This document shows positions 18,606 to 26,743 of a stretch of 64,000 nt of DNA, piece by piece. The notes under the pieces are model-generated. The model worked only from the letters and a program-made list of their open reading frames with translations. It did no database searches and was not told the origin of the DNA. Source of the DNA: Microbispora sp. H11081 (GTDB lineage: Bacteria > Actinomycetota > Actinomycetes > Streptosporangiales > Streptosporangiaceae); NCBI RefSeq assembly GCF_012999535.1, contig NZ_JABBWV010000007.1, positions 299,138 through 363,137 on the forward strand. The letters run 5' to 3'. Position 1 is the stretch's first letter. Every line of letters starts with the position of its first letter. The translations under genes were made by a program, and so were the position numbers.

Positions 18606-18617
18606 GGTTCCTCGGAC

Positions 18618-18634
18618 GCCGGCGTCTGAGTCAC
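18618..18634. repeat. Distant copy of the hemL-end repeat
   Basis: A 17-bp exact match (gccggcgtctgagtcac) to 16380-16396 at the end of hemL. It lies between the LysR and Uma2 genes and includes the Uma2 stop codon (18631-18633). The two copies flank the MFS-LysR pair as direct repeats. Confidence 0.9.
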
Positions 18635-19284
18635 TTCACCAGCTGGTCGAGATCCACCTCGATCGGGAAGGGCACCTGCACCGCCAGGTGCCCGTGGTGG
18701 ATCCCGGTCGGCGTGTACGCGCCCGTGGCGGGGTCGCGTTCGTACACGTAGACGACGGGACGCCCGTCGCTCTCCTCCACTCGCCAGAAGTGCGGGATGC
18801 CCGCCTCGGCGTACCGCAGCGGCTTTAGCTTGCGGTCACGCTCCACCGACTCGGGGGAGACGATCTCGATCACGAGACGGACCTCCCGCGCTTCGTAACA
18901 CGTACGGTTCATGTCCGCCGCTGCCTCTGCGTCGATGACCATCAGATCAGGGCAGGGGCGCGTTCGTTCCCCCAGCTTGACGTCCATCCGCTGAACGGCT
19001 GCCAGGTGCGCGGGGGCCTCCGCGTCGAGCCGTTCGGTCAGGCCCCGGATGAGGCTCTGATGGGACCGCCGCTGGGGGGACATGAAGACGAGTGCTCCAT
19101 CGAGCAGCTCGACGTGTCTGAAGAAGTCGGGCTCGCCGTTCGGGCCTTCACAGGGCAGATGATCGAGGTCCTCGGCGCTCCATCCCCAGGGAGGCGGTGC
19201 CGGCCAGTATTCGAGTGCGCTACTCACATCGTGCACTTCCGCCCCATTCACGTCACTCACTGTAGCCGTTCGACCACTGTCCAT
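18631..19284 (-). CDS. Uma2 family endonuclease-like protein (DUF820)
   Basis: A 217-residue PD-(D/E)XK-fold protein. The family signature is clear: HVELLDGALVFMSPQRRSHQ, then CPDLMVIDAEA, RLVIEIVSPESVERDRKLKPLRYAEAG and HFWRVEES. The Asp, Glu and Lys are arranged as a potential nuclease site. Uma2 proteins are very numerous in actinobacteria and cyanobacteria and their cellular role is poorly known; a restriction-like activity is only inferred. It converges on the LysR gene. Confidence 0.88.
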   Translation of the reverse strand: MDSGRTATVSDVNGAEVHDVSSALEYWPAPPPWGWSAEDLDHLPCEGPNGEPDFFRHVELLDGALVFMSPQRRSHQSLIRGLTERLDAEAPAHLAAVQRMDVKLGERTRPCPDLMVIDAEAAADMNRTCYEAREVRLVIEIVSPESVERDRKLKPLRYAEAGIPHFWRVEESDGRPVVYVYERDPATGAYTPTGIHHGHLAVQVPFPIEVDLDQLVK

Positions 19285-19312
19285 TGTCTCCCAATCGGCG
19301 GGCCGGGCGGGG

Positions 19313-20200
19313 TCAGCGGGAGGCGGGGACGGGTGGGTGTGCGGGAGCCGTACGGGGGCGTGAGTTGGCGAACAGGAGGCCGGCGAGGATGAGCGCGCCC
19401 GCGGCGACCGTGAGGAGGGAGATCGGCTCTCCGGTGAACAGGGCGGCGGACGCGATGCCGAAGACCGGCACGAGCAGGCTGTACGGCGCGACGACCGAGG
19501 CGTCGTAGCGGGCCAGCAGCCATCCCCACACGGCGAAGCCGCCGAGGGTGGACAGGAGCGCGGTGTAGAGCACGGCCCCCACGCCCTCGGCCGTGAACGA
19601 CCCCAGCGAGGACGTCCCTTCGGTCGCCAGGGCGAGCGCCAGAAGGGGCGGCGCCGATACCGCGCTGACCCAGACCATGAACCGCAGGGAGTCGGGCGGC
19701 GCGGCTTTGCGGGTGGCGACGTTGCCGAGCCCCCACCCGGCCGCCGCGCCGACGCACAGCAGGAACGCGCCGAAGGGGATCGCCCCCGACCTCGCCGCCA
19801 CGTCGGCCGCGATCAGGCCGAGGCCGCCGAAGGACACCGCCATCCCGGCGATCCGCCGAGGGCCGAGCCGTTCGCCCAGCAGCGCGGTCGCGAACAGCGC
19901 GGTGAAGACCGCCTGCACCTGGATGACCAGGGAGGTCAGTCCGGCGGGCATCCCGGCGCGCATGCCGAGCAGGAGCAGGCCGTACTGTGCGACGCCCAGC
20001 GACGCGCCGGTGGCCAGCACCCACCGCCAGGGCACGCGCGGCCCTCCGGCGACCAGTACGGCGGGGAAGGCGGCCAGCAGGAACCGGAGAGCGGCGTACG
20101 TCAGCGGTGGGTAGTGCTTCAGGCCCGTCTGCATCACGACGAAGTTGACCCCCCAGACCGCCGCGAGCGCGACGGCGAGGGCCAGGTGGCGGGGGCGCAT
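19313..20200 (-). CDS. EamA/DMT family transporter
   Basis: A 295-residue drug/metabolite transporter with about ten transmembrane helices in two EamA repeats. It starts with RHLALAVALAAVWGVNFVVM and the second repeat begins around FLLCVGAAAGWGLGNVATRK. It probably exports an amino acid or metabolite. A 37-codon ORF lies just upstream on the same strand, and a LysR gene is divergent beyond that, together suggesting a regulated export unit. Confidence 0.9.
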   Translation of the reverse strand: MRPRHLALAVALAAVWGVNFVVMQTGLKHYPPLTYAALRFLLAAFPAVLVAGGPRVPWRWVLATGASLGVAQYGLLLLGMRAGMPAGLTSLVIQVQAVFTALFATALLGERLGPRRIAGMAVSFGGLGLIAADVAARSGAIPFGAFLLCVGAAAGWGLGNVATRKAAPPDSLRFMVWVSAVSAPPLLALALATEGTSSLGSFTAEGVGAVLYTALLSTLGGFAVWGWLLARYDASVVAPYSLLVPVFGIASAALFTGEPISLLTVAAGALILAGLLFANSRPRTAPAHPPVPASR

Positions 20201-20224
20201 GGATCAGCGCGAGTCAGCGGGTGA

Positions 20225-20338
20225 TCAGCGGGAGGGGCGGCGCTCGCGGGTCTGCCTGGCCTGCCTTGCCAGGGTCTCCAGGTAGGAGGTCTGCTCGGAG
20301 CGGTTGGGCTTCGTGAAGAGTCTGTTCAGAATTCGCAT
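20225..20338 (-). CDS. Small basic protein upstream of the EamA gene
   Basis: A 37-residue ORF, ATG to TGA, rich in Arg, Gln and Thr (SYLETLARQARQTRERRPSR at the C-terminus), with no membrane segment. It ends 24 bases before the EamA start and lies on the same strand, next to the divergent LysR gene. It could be a conserved small protein or a leader peptide. I do not recognise a family. Confidence 0.5.
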   Translation of the reverse strand: MRILNRLFTKPNRSEQTSYLETLARQARQTRERRPSR

Positions 20339-20411
20339 GCCTACATGGTGGCATCACTAAACAGTTGAGCGCAAACAAGTTTTTCTAAGCAGGACGGTTT
20401 AGACTGGCTAC
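20339..20411. promoter_or_regulatory. Divergent EamA/LysR control region
   Basis: 73 AT-rich bases between divergent starts. An imperfect inverted repeat is visible: ctaaac near 20358 and gtttag near 20397, about 35 bases apart. This would suit a LysR-type operator overlapping both promoters. Confidence 0.45.
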
Positions 20412-21320
20412 ATGTTAGACCTCAACCGGTTGAAGGCCCTGCACGCCGTCGCGGTCTACGGCTCCGTCGGCGCCGCGGCCGAGGCGCTGATGGTCACCCC
20501 CTCGGCGATCTCGCAGCAGCTCGCCAAGCTGGAACGGGAGACGGGCGCCGTCCTGATCGAGCGCAACGGGCGAGGGGTGAAGCTGACCGACGCCGCCGGC
20601 CTGCTCGCCGAGCACGCCGAGCGCATCCTCGCGCTCGTCGAGACGGCGGAGGCCGAGTTCGAGGCGCTGCGCGGCGCGGTGGTCGGCAGGCTGACCATGT
20701 CCGCTTTCCCCACCGCCGCCCGGGGGATCCTGCCGCGGGCCCTGACCGCGCTCAAGAGGCAGCACCCCGATCTCGACCTGCTCGCCTACGAGAGGGAGCC
20801 GGAGCGGCAGATCCGCGAACTGGTGCGCGGCGACCTCGACCTCGCCATCCTGCAGGACTGGCTCAACCGGCCCCTGGCGCTGCCCGAGGGAGTGTCGCGT
20901 ACGACGCTGCTCGACGACGTGGCCGACGTCGTCGTACCGGTCGACCATCCTCTGGTGGGCGTGGACCAGGTGAGCCTGCGCGACCTCGCGGGCGACAACT
21001 GGATCAGCTCGGCCCCCGGCACGGTGTGTCACGACTTCCTGGTGTTCCTGCTGCGCTCCGAGGAGCGGGAACCGCGTATCGTCTGCATGGCCGACGAGTA
21101 CCCCACCCAGCTCGCGCTGGTCGCCGAGGGTCACGGGTGCGCGCTCATCCCCCGGCTGGGCCGGGGCCCGCTGCCGGACGGCGTCGCCGTCCTGGCCGTC
21201 CAGCCACCGCCGGTGCGGCGGATCTACGCGGCCTGGCGGACCGACGCCGCGCGCCGTCCGGCGATCCGCGCCGCCGTCGAGGCGCTGCGCTCCGCGTGCT
21301 CAGAGCTGCCCGGCGGGTAG
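20412..21320 (+). CDS. LysR family transcriptional regulator
   Basis: A 302-residue LTTR with an N-terminal HTH (MLDLNRLKALHAVAVYGSVG, then PSAISQQLAKLERETGAVLI) and an effector-binding domain from about 90 (GRLTMSAFPTAARGILP). It is divergent from the small ORF-EamA unit, which it probably regulates. The histidine phosphatase gene starts 12 bases downstream and may be read through. Confidence 0.92.
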   Translation: MLDLNRLKALHAVAVYGSVGAAAEALMVTPSAISQQLAKLERETGAVLIERNGRGVKLTDAAGLLAEHAERILALVETAEAEFEALRGAVVGRLTMSAFPTAARGILPRALTALKRQHPDLDLLAYEREPERQIRELVRGDLDLAILQDWLNRPLALPEGVSRTTLLDDVADVVVPVDHPLVGVDQVSLRDLAGDNWISSAPGTVCHDFLVFLLRSEEREPRIVCMADEYPTQLALVAEGHGCALIPRLGRGPLPDGVAVLAVQPPPVRRIYAAWRTDAARRPAIRAAVEALRSACSELPGG

Positions 21321-21332
21321 GCTGTCCAGGTC

Positions 21333-22076
21333 ATGACAGAGATGACCATCGTTCACCTGCTCCGGCACGGTGAGGTTCACAATCCTCGTGGGGTCCTGTA
21401 CGGCAGGCTGCCGGACTACCACCTGTCCGAGACCGGCCTGCGGATGGCCGAGGTGGTCGCCAAGGCCGTCGAGAGCAGGGACATCGTCGCGGTGTGGAGC
21501 TCGCCCATGGAGCGCGCCCAGGAGACCGCGGCGCCGCCCGCCAAGGCGCTCGGCCTCGAGGTGACCACCGACGACCGGCTGATCGAGGCGGGTAACGTCT
21601 TCGAGGGCCTGCGGATGGCGGGAAGCGACAACGTCTTCCGCGACCCGCGTTCCTACCGGTACTTCACGAACCCGTTCCGTCCGTCCTGGGGCGAGCCGTA
21701 CCTCGACATCGTGGCGCGGATGAAGGCCGTGATCGACGACGCGCGGGCGGCGGCGCGCGGCCACGAGGCGCTGCTGGTAAGCCACCAGCTGCCCATCTGG
21801 ATCATCCGGCTGGCGGCCGAGGGCAGGCGGCTGTGGCACGACCCGCGCCGCCGTCAGTGCGCACTCGCCAGCCTCACCAGCCTGACCTTCGAGGGCGGCC
21901 GGCTCATCAGCGTCGGCTACAGCGAGCCCGCCGGGGCGCTGCTCAGGGCGTCGGGCGCGCAGCCGCAGGGCGAGGCCGCGTTGTTCGACAAGGCCGACGA
22001 GGTCCTCCCCGAGGCCCTGAGAGCGGGCCAGGAGGACGAGGAGACGCCCGGCCCCCGATCCGTCCCCGGCGCGTGA
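21333..22076 (+). CDS. Histidine phosphatase family protein
   Basis: A 247-residue phosphoglycerate-mutase-like phosphatase. The phospho-His motif LLRHGEVHNP is near residue 10, the Arg motif WSSPMERAQETA follows at about 55, and the second His is in LLVSHQLPI. The C-terminal tail of about 40 residues is acidic and variable. Actinobacterial homologues often lie just upstream of ccsX/ccdA, as here. The substrate is unknown. Confidence 0.9.
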   Translation: MTEMTIVHLLRHGEVHNPRGVLYGRLPDYHLSETGLRMAEVVAKAVESRDIVAVWSSPMERAQETAAPPAKALGLEVTTDDRLIEAGNVFEGLRMAGSDNVFRDPRSYRYFTNPFRPSWGEPYLDIVARMKAVIDDARAAARGHEALLVSHQLPIWIIRLAAEGRRLWHDPRRRQCALASLTSLTFEGGRLISVGYSEPAGALLRASGAQPQGEAALFDKADEVLPEALRAGQEDEETPGPRSVPGA

Positions 22077-22152
22077 CCCCGCGAACGGGGCACCCGCGCC
22101 GGTCGGTAGGCTTACAGCTCTACCGGTTGTAGTACAAGGAGACTCTCCTCCC

Positions 22153-22785
22153 GTGTCCGCCAAGCGCCCGTCCGCCACGCGTGCGACCGTCAAGCCCGTG
22201 ACCGTCAGACGTGTGACCGTCAAGCGCCTGACCGCGCTCGCCGTCGCGGCCGCGGCCGCGACGGTCCTCGCCGGCTGCGCGGGGGGTCAGGAGGCACAGC
22301 CCCGCTCCGGGGACACGCGTTTCGTCGCGGGCGACGGCCGCGTCGAGTTCTTCCCCGCGGACCAGCGGCACAAGGCTCCCGTGATCGAGGGCCAGACCCT
22401 CGACGGCGGCACGGCCATGCTGGCCGCGGGCAAGGTCCACGTGCTGAACTTCTGGGCCTCCTGGTGCGCGCCCTGCCGCGCGGAGGCGCCCGTGCTCAAG
22501 GACATCGCGGCGACCACGAAGCCCAAGGGCGTCCAGTTCCTCGGGGTCAACTTCAAGGACCTCAAGGCCTCCGCCCAGGCGTACGACCGCTCGATCGAGC
22601 CCGGCTACCCGAGCATCTACGACCAGAGCGGCAAGGTGCTGCTGCAGTTCCAGGGCACGGTGCCGCCCGCCGCCATCCCCTCCACGCTGATCATCGACGC
22701 CCAGGGCCGCATCGCCGCGCGTGCGCTCGGCGCGGTCAAGTACGACGACCTGCTCTCGGCCGTCACCAAGGTGACCGATGAATGA
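22153..22785 (+). CDS. ccsX: Thioredoxin-like lipoprotein for cytochrome c maturation (CcsX/ResA type)
   Basis: A 210-residue TlpA/ResA-like protein. The signal region ends in a lipobox (VLAGC, Cys42), so it should be anchored outside the membrane. The thioredoxin domain carries WASWCAPCRAEAP with Cys105 and Cys108. It should reduce the heme-binding CXXCH cysteines of apocytochrome c, drawing electrons from CcdA. The start is a GTG; its end overlaps the ccdA start by 8 bases. It is the first gene of the System II operon. Confidence 0.9.
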   Translation: MSAKRPSATRATVKPVTVRRVTVKRLTALAVAAAAATVLAGCAGGQEAQPRSGDTRFVAGDGRVEFFPADQRHKAPVIEGQTLDGGTAMLAAGKVHVLNFWASWCAPCRAEAPVLKDIAATTKPKGVQFLGVNFKDLKASAQAYDRSIEPGYPSIYDQSGKVLLQFQGTVPPAAIPSTLIIDAQGRIAARALGAVKYDDLLSAVTKVTDE

Positions 22786-23509
22786 CCTCGGCAGCACCGT
22801 CGCGAGCGGGTCGCTGCTGCTGGCCGCGCCGATCGCCGCCGCCGCCGGGCTCGTGTCGTTCGTCTCGCCGTGCGTGCTGCCGCTGGTCCCCGGCTACCTG
22901 TCGTACGTCACGGGCATGAGCGGCGACCAGAAGCGGGGCCGGATGGTGCTCGGCAGCGCGCTCTTCGTGCTCGGCTTCGCGGCCGTGTTCGTCCTTGGGG
23001 GCGCGCTGTTCGGCGGGCTCGGCGCGGCGCTGCACGGCAACGCCGACGTGATCACCAGGGTCCTCGGGGGAGTGACGATCGTCCTCGGGCTGGCCTTCCT
23101 GGGGGTGATCCCCGGTCTCCAGCGTGACGTGCGCATCCACAAGCTTCCCGCCGCGGGGATCGCGACGGCCCCGCTGCTCGGGGTCGTCTTCGGTCTCGGC
23201 TGGACGCCGTGCATCGGCCCGACGCTCGCGGTGGTGATGACGCTCTCGGTGAACCAGGGCAGCGCGTCGCGCGGCGCCGCCCTCGCCTTCGCGTACGCGC
23301 TGGGCCTCGGCCTGCCGTTCGTGCTGGCGGGGCTGGCCTACCGCAGGGCGCTGCGCACGTTCAAGGCGGTGCGCCGCCACACCCCCCTGATCACCAGGAT
23401 CGGCGGCGGCATGCTCGTGGCCGTCGGTCTGCTGCTCGTGACCGGACAGTGGGCGGAGATCATCGTGCACCTGCAGGTATGGGTCGGCGGCTTCAGGCCG
23501 GTGCTTTGA
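22778..23509 (+). CDS. ccdA: Cytochrome c biogenesis protein CcdA
   Basis: A 243-residue membrane protein of six transmembrane helices. The two redox cysteines lie in helix motifs SPCVLPLVPGYLSY (Cys32) and GWTPCIGPTLA (Cys145), as in the DsbD/CcdA family. It passes electrons from cytosolic thioredoxin across the membrane to CcsX. It overlaps ccsX at the start and resB at the stop (TGATG). Confidence 0.94.
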   Translation: MNDLGSTVASGSLLLAAPIAAAAGLVSFVSPCVLPLVPGYLSYVTGMSGDQKRGRMVLGSALFVLGFAAVFVLGGALFGGLGAALHGNADVITRVLGGVTIVLGLAFLGVIPGLQRDVRIHKLPAAGIATAPLLGVVFGLGWTPCIGPTLAVVMTLSVNQGSASRGAALAFAYALGLGLPFVLAGLAYRRALRTFKAVRRHTPLITRIGGGMLVAVGLLLVTGQWAEIIVHLQVWVGGFRPVL

Positions 23510-25230
23510 TGAGCGCCCCCGACGACCTCGTGTCCGCCGTACGGGACGAGCCCGCGCCGACAGAGGCACTGGAGCAGGAGCGGAAGAAGCCGGTCGGCCT
23601 GGGGCCGGTCGGCTGGCTGCGCTGGGCCTGGCGCACGCTCACCTCGATGCGCACGGCGCTGATCCTGCTGTTCCTGTTCGCGCTCGGCTCGGTCCCCGGC
23701 TCCATCTACCCGCAGCGCGGGGTCGACCCGGCCAGGGTCGCGCTCTACTTCAAGAACAACCCGACCCAGGCCCGGTGGCTCGACCGGTTCTGGATGTTCG
23801 ACGTCTTCGGTTCGCCGTGGTTCGCCGCGATCTACCTGCTGCTCTTCGTCTCGCTGGCCGGGTGCGTGCTCCCGCGCGCGCTGGCGCACGTCAAGGAGAT
23901 CCGGCGCCGCCCGCCCGCCGCGCCGCGCAACCTCCTGCGCCTGCCGCACAGCGAGGCGCTCGACGGCGGCCTCACCCTGGAGCAGGCCGCCGCCACGCTC
24001 AGACGCAAGCGGTTCCGCGTGGTCACCGGCGACGGCTGGGTGGCGGCGGAGAAGGGCTACCTCCGCGAGACCGGCAACCTCCTGTTCCACGTCGCGCTGC
24101 TCGCGCTGCTGTTCGCCGTCGGCGCCGGAAGCCTGTACGGCTACCGCGGCAACGTGCTGGTGGTGGAGGGCGACGGCTTCTCCAACGCGGTGGCGGCCTA
24201 CGACCGCTTCATGCCGGGCAGCAGGGTGACCGCCGAGTCGCTGGAGCCGTTCTCCTTCACGCTGAAGGACTTCCAGGCGAGCTATGTGGCCGCGGGTGAG
24301 AAGCAGGGCCAGCCGCTCGACTATCTCGCCAGGCTGACCGTCCAGGACTCGCCGACGGCCGCACCGCGTGAGATCGACCTCAAGGTCAACGACCCGCTGA
24401 ACGTGGACGGCACGCTGACCTACCTGATCGGGCACGGGTACGCGCCCACGTTCCGGGTGACCGACGGCAAGGGCCAGGTGGCCTACGACGGCCCGGTGCC
24501 GTGCCTGGCCGAGGACCAGGCCACGTACGCGTCCGAGTGCGTGATCAAGGTGCCGGACGCGCAGCCGTCCCAGCTCGGGTTCCTGGCGCGCTTCCTGCCC
24601 ACCACCGTGCCGGACGGCGAGGCCTGGGTGTCGGTCTTCCCCGGCGCCGTGAACCCGACCGTCCAGATCTTCCCGTTCAGCGGCGATCTCGGCCTGAAGT
24701 CGGGGCAGCCGCAGTCGGTCTACCAGCTCGACACCACGAACCTGAAGCCGCTCGGCAAGATGTCCGCCCAGCCGACCCCGCTGAACGTGGGGGAGACGAA
24801 GGAGCTCGCCGACGGCGCGGGGAAGATCCAGTTCACCGGCGTCAAGGAGTGGATCAGCCTCCAGATCACCTACGACCCCGGCAGGGAGCCCGCCCTGCTC
24901 GCCGCGGCCGCCGCGGTGATCGGGCTCGTGCTGTCCCTCACGGTCCGGCGTCGCCGCGTCTGGGTGCGGGTGAAGGACGGGAGGGCCACGGTGGGAGGAT
25001 TGACCAGGACAGAAGGCGGCGGCGCTGCCTTCGCCGAGGAGTTCGCCCAGATCGTCACGGCCCTGCGCGGCGGCCCCGGCGCGTCCCCCGCCGAGCGGCC
25101 GTCGGAGACCGGGCCGGACGCGCCGGACACGCCGGATACGACCGAGCCTGCCACCACCGAGCCCGGCGCGTCCAAGCAGGACGCGCCCACCGGAAACGCT
25201 GCGCCGGGCGGCCGCCCGGACGAGGAGTGA
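23509..25230 (+). CDS. resB: Cytochrome c biogenesis protein ResB (Ccs1)
   Basis: A 573-residue membrane protein. After a cytosolic N-terminus come three transmembrane helices (WRTLTSMRTALILLFLFALG near 45, then two more by about 210), a large extracytoplasmic domain to about 455, and a fourth helix (LLAAAAAVIGLVLSLTV). A Pro/Thr-rich cytosolic tail follows. With CcsB it forms the heme-exporting cytochrome c synthetase of System II. Confidence 0.93.
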   Translation: MSAPDDLVSAVRDEPAPTEALEQERKKPVGLGPVGWLRWAWRTLTSMRTALILLFLFALGSVPGSIYPQRGVDPARVALYFKNNPTQARWLDRFWMFDVFGSPWFAAIYLLLFVSLAGCVLPRALAHVKEIRRRPPAAPRNLLRLPHSEALDGGLTLEQAAATLRRKRFRVVTGDGWVAAEKGYLRETGNLLFHVALLALLFAVGAGSLYGYRGNVLVVEGDGFSNAVAAYDRFMPGSRVTAESLEPFSFTLKDFQASYVAAGEKQGQPLDYLARLTVQDSPTAAPREIDLKVNDPLNVDGTLTYLIGHGYAPTFRVTDGKGQVAYDGPVPCLAEDQATYASECVIKVPDAQPSQLGFLARFLPTTVPDGEAWVSVFPGAVNPTVQIFPFSGDLGLKSGQPQSVYQLDTTNLKPLGKMSAQPTPLNVGETKELADGAGKIQFTGVKEWISLQITYDPGREPALLAAAAAVIGLVLSLTVRRRRVWVRVKDGRATVGGLTRTEGGGAAFAEEFAQIVTALRGGPGASPAERPSETGPDAPDTPDTTEPATTEPGASKQDAPTGNAAPGGRPDEE

Positions 25231-25233
25231 GTG

Positions 25234-26208
25234 ATGCCCGCCCCGGTAACCCACGCGGTCAACGAGAGTCTCGCCGCGCTGAGCGACCAGCTGATCCTGG
25301 TCACCGTCCTGCTGTATCTCGCCTCGATGATCTGCTTCGCGCTGGATCTCGCCTTCGGCAGGGCCCGTACGGCCGTGGCCGTCCGGCGGCGGGAACTCGT
25401 CGGCGCGGGCGGCCCGGCGCTGCCGGACGACACGACGGCCGACGCCACGGCGGAGGGCCCGGTCCCGCAGCCGGCGGCCTGGGCGGCCCGTGCCGGGGCC
25501 ATCGCCGTGGCCGTCGCCTGGCTCGGCTGGGCGGCCAACCTCGCCGGCATCCTCACCAGGGGCATCGCGGTCGGCCGTTGGCCGTGGGCGAACATGTACG
25601 AGTTCGTGGTGGCCATCTGCTTCGCCGCCGTCACCGCGTTCCTCGTGCTGCTGGTCCGTCAGCCGATCCGCTTCCTCGGCGCGTTCGTGACCGTGACGGC
25701 GGCGCTCGGCCTGGGCTTCGCCGTGCTGTTCCTCCACGTGCAGGCCGGGCCGGTGATGCCCGCGCTGCACTCGTACTGGATCGCGATCCACGTCACGGCG
25801 GCGATCGTGGCCGGCGGGCTGTTCATCCTGGCGGGCGTGTGCGCGATCCTCTACCTGATCCGCAGGGACGGGCGCCCGTCTGTGCTGCCGGTCAGGGAGA
25901 GCCTGGAGCGCGTCGCGCACCGCGCGATCGTCGTCGCCTTCCCGATCTGGACCTTCGCCGTCATCGCGGGGGCGCTGTGGGCCGACCGGGCCTGGGGCCG
26001 CTACTGGGGCTGGGACCCCAAGGAGGTCTGGTCGTTCATCACGTGGGTCGTCTACGCCGCCTATCTCCACGCGCGGGCGACGGCGGGGTGGCGAGGCAAG
26101 GCCGCGATGATCATCTCGCTGGTCGCCTGCGCCTGCCTGCTGTTCAACCTGGTCGGCGTCAACATCTTCTTCTCGGGACTGCACTCCTACGCCGACGTGC
26201 CGAAGTAG
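25234..26208 (+). CDS. ccsB: Cytochrome c biogenesis protein CcsB (CcsA-type heme handling protein)
   Basis: A 324-residue protein of about eight transmembrane helices. The tryptophan-rich WWD-type signature reads WGRYWGWDPKEVWSFITW near 265, and conserved His residues flank it (HSYWIAIHVTAA and later LHSYADV). It presents heme to apocytochrome c outside the membrane with ResB. A GTG at 25231 is directly before the chosen ATG. The final codons and stop are duplicated in a 17-bp tandem repeat. Confidence 0.94.
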   Translation: MPAPVTHAVNESLAALSDQLILVTVLLYLASMICFALDLAFGRARTAVAVRRRELVGAGGPALPDDTTADATAEGPVPQPAAWAARAGAIAVAVAWLGWAANLAGILTRGIAVGRWPWANMYEFVVAICFAAVTAFLVLLVRQPIRFLGAFVTVTAALGLGFAVLFLHVQAGPVMPALHSYWIAIHVTAAIVAGGLFILAGVCAILYLIRRDGRPSVLPVRESLERVAHRAIVVAFPIWTFAVIAGALWADRAWGRYWGWDPKEVWSFITWVVYAAYLHARATAGWRGKAAMIISLVACACLLFNLVGVNIFFSGLHSYADVPK

Positions 26209-26224
26209 CCGACGCGCCGAAGTA
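26191..26224. repeat. 17-bp tandem duplication over the ccsB stop codon
   Basis: gccgacgtgccgaagta (26191-26207) is followed immediately by the same 17 bases with one change (26208-26224). The unit ends in the TAG stop of ccsB, so the stop codon is duplicated 17 bases later. It looks like a slippage duplication. Confidence 0.85.
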
Positions 26225-26280
26225 GACGTGCGCAGGTAGAGGTCGCTCGCGCCGGGGTCCGCACACGGGGACGTCGGCGG

Positions 26281-26309
26281 GAGGCGCCCGGCGTGCCGGG
26301 CGGGGCCTC
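26281..26309. terminator. Two-way hairpin terminator between ccsB and the PLDc_N gene
   Basis: Core arms cgcccggc (26285-26292) and gccgggcg (26295-26302) are extended by an outer gaggc/gcctc pair across a small bulge. It is placed between two convergent genes, so it can serve both. Confidence 0.6.
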
Positions 26310-26318
26310 GCGGAGGGG

Positions 26319-26621
26319 TCAGTCCTCGTCGCGCAGGCGCCGCTCGAGGGTGCGCAGGAACTCGGGGTCGTCGTCGGGTCCGCGGGGTGCTTCACCGCTC
26401 CGCGCCCACCCGCCGGCGCCCGCCGGGTGCACGGCGGGCTCGCGGCGGGGGCGCCCCACGAGGAGCCAGGTCAGCGCGCCGATGTCCGCCAGGAAGACCA
26501 CGATGAGGACCCACAGGAACTTCGGGAGATTACGCACGTCCTGCGCGGGGGTCGTGATCACGTCGAAGAGGCAGTAGAGCCAGAGGGCAAGCAGCGCCAG
26601 GCCGATAATCACGCTAGGCAT
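26319..26621 (-). CDS. PLD nuclease N-terminal (PLDc_N) domain small membrane protein
   Basis: A 100-residue protein with two transmembrane helices (VIIGLALLALWLYCLFDVI and LWVLIVVFLADIGALTWLLV) separated by a short loop with ARG/PRO residues. This is the PLDc_N hairpin found before cardiolipin-synthase domains and also alone. The C-terminal tail is hydrophilic and acidic. A start at 26627 would add two residues. The function of the stand-alone form is unknown. Confidence 0.82.
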   Translation of the reverse strand: MPSVIIGLALLALWLYCLFDVITTPAQDVRNLPKFLWVLIVVFLADIGALTWLLVGRPRREPAVHPAGAGGWARSGEAPRGPDDDPEFLRTLERRLRDED

Positions 26622-26743
26622 GCCCACACGCTAAGCCATACGGGCGACTGATCGGGTCGGGCATTGGGGTGACGGGGGCAGTCCGGCATCGTACGGTGGA
26701 CCGGTACGCGGCACGAGGACGCGGAGCCTGACTGAGGGGTGCG

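Noticed and set aside
23338..26184. 948-codon open frame opposite resB-ccsB
   Set aside because: The sense strand encodes conserved membrane proteins with known motifs; the antisense protein is compositional artefact.
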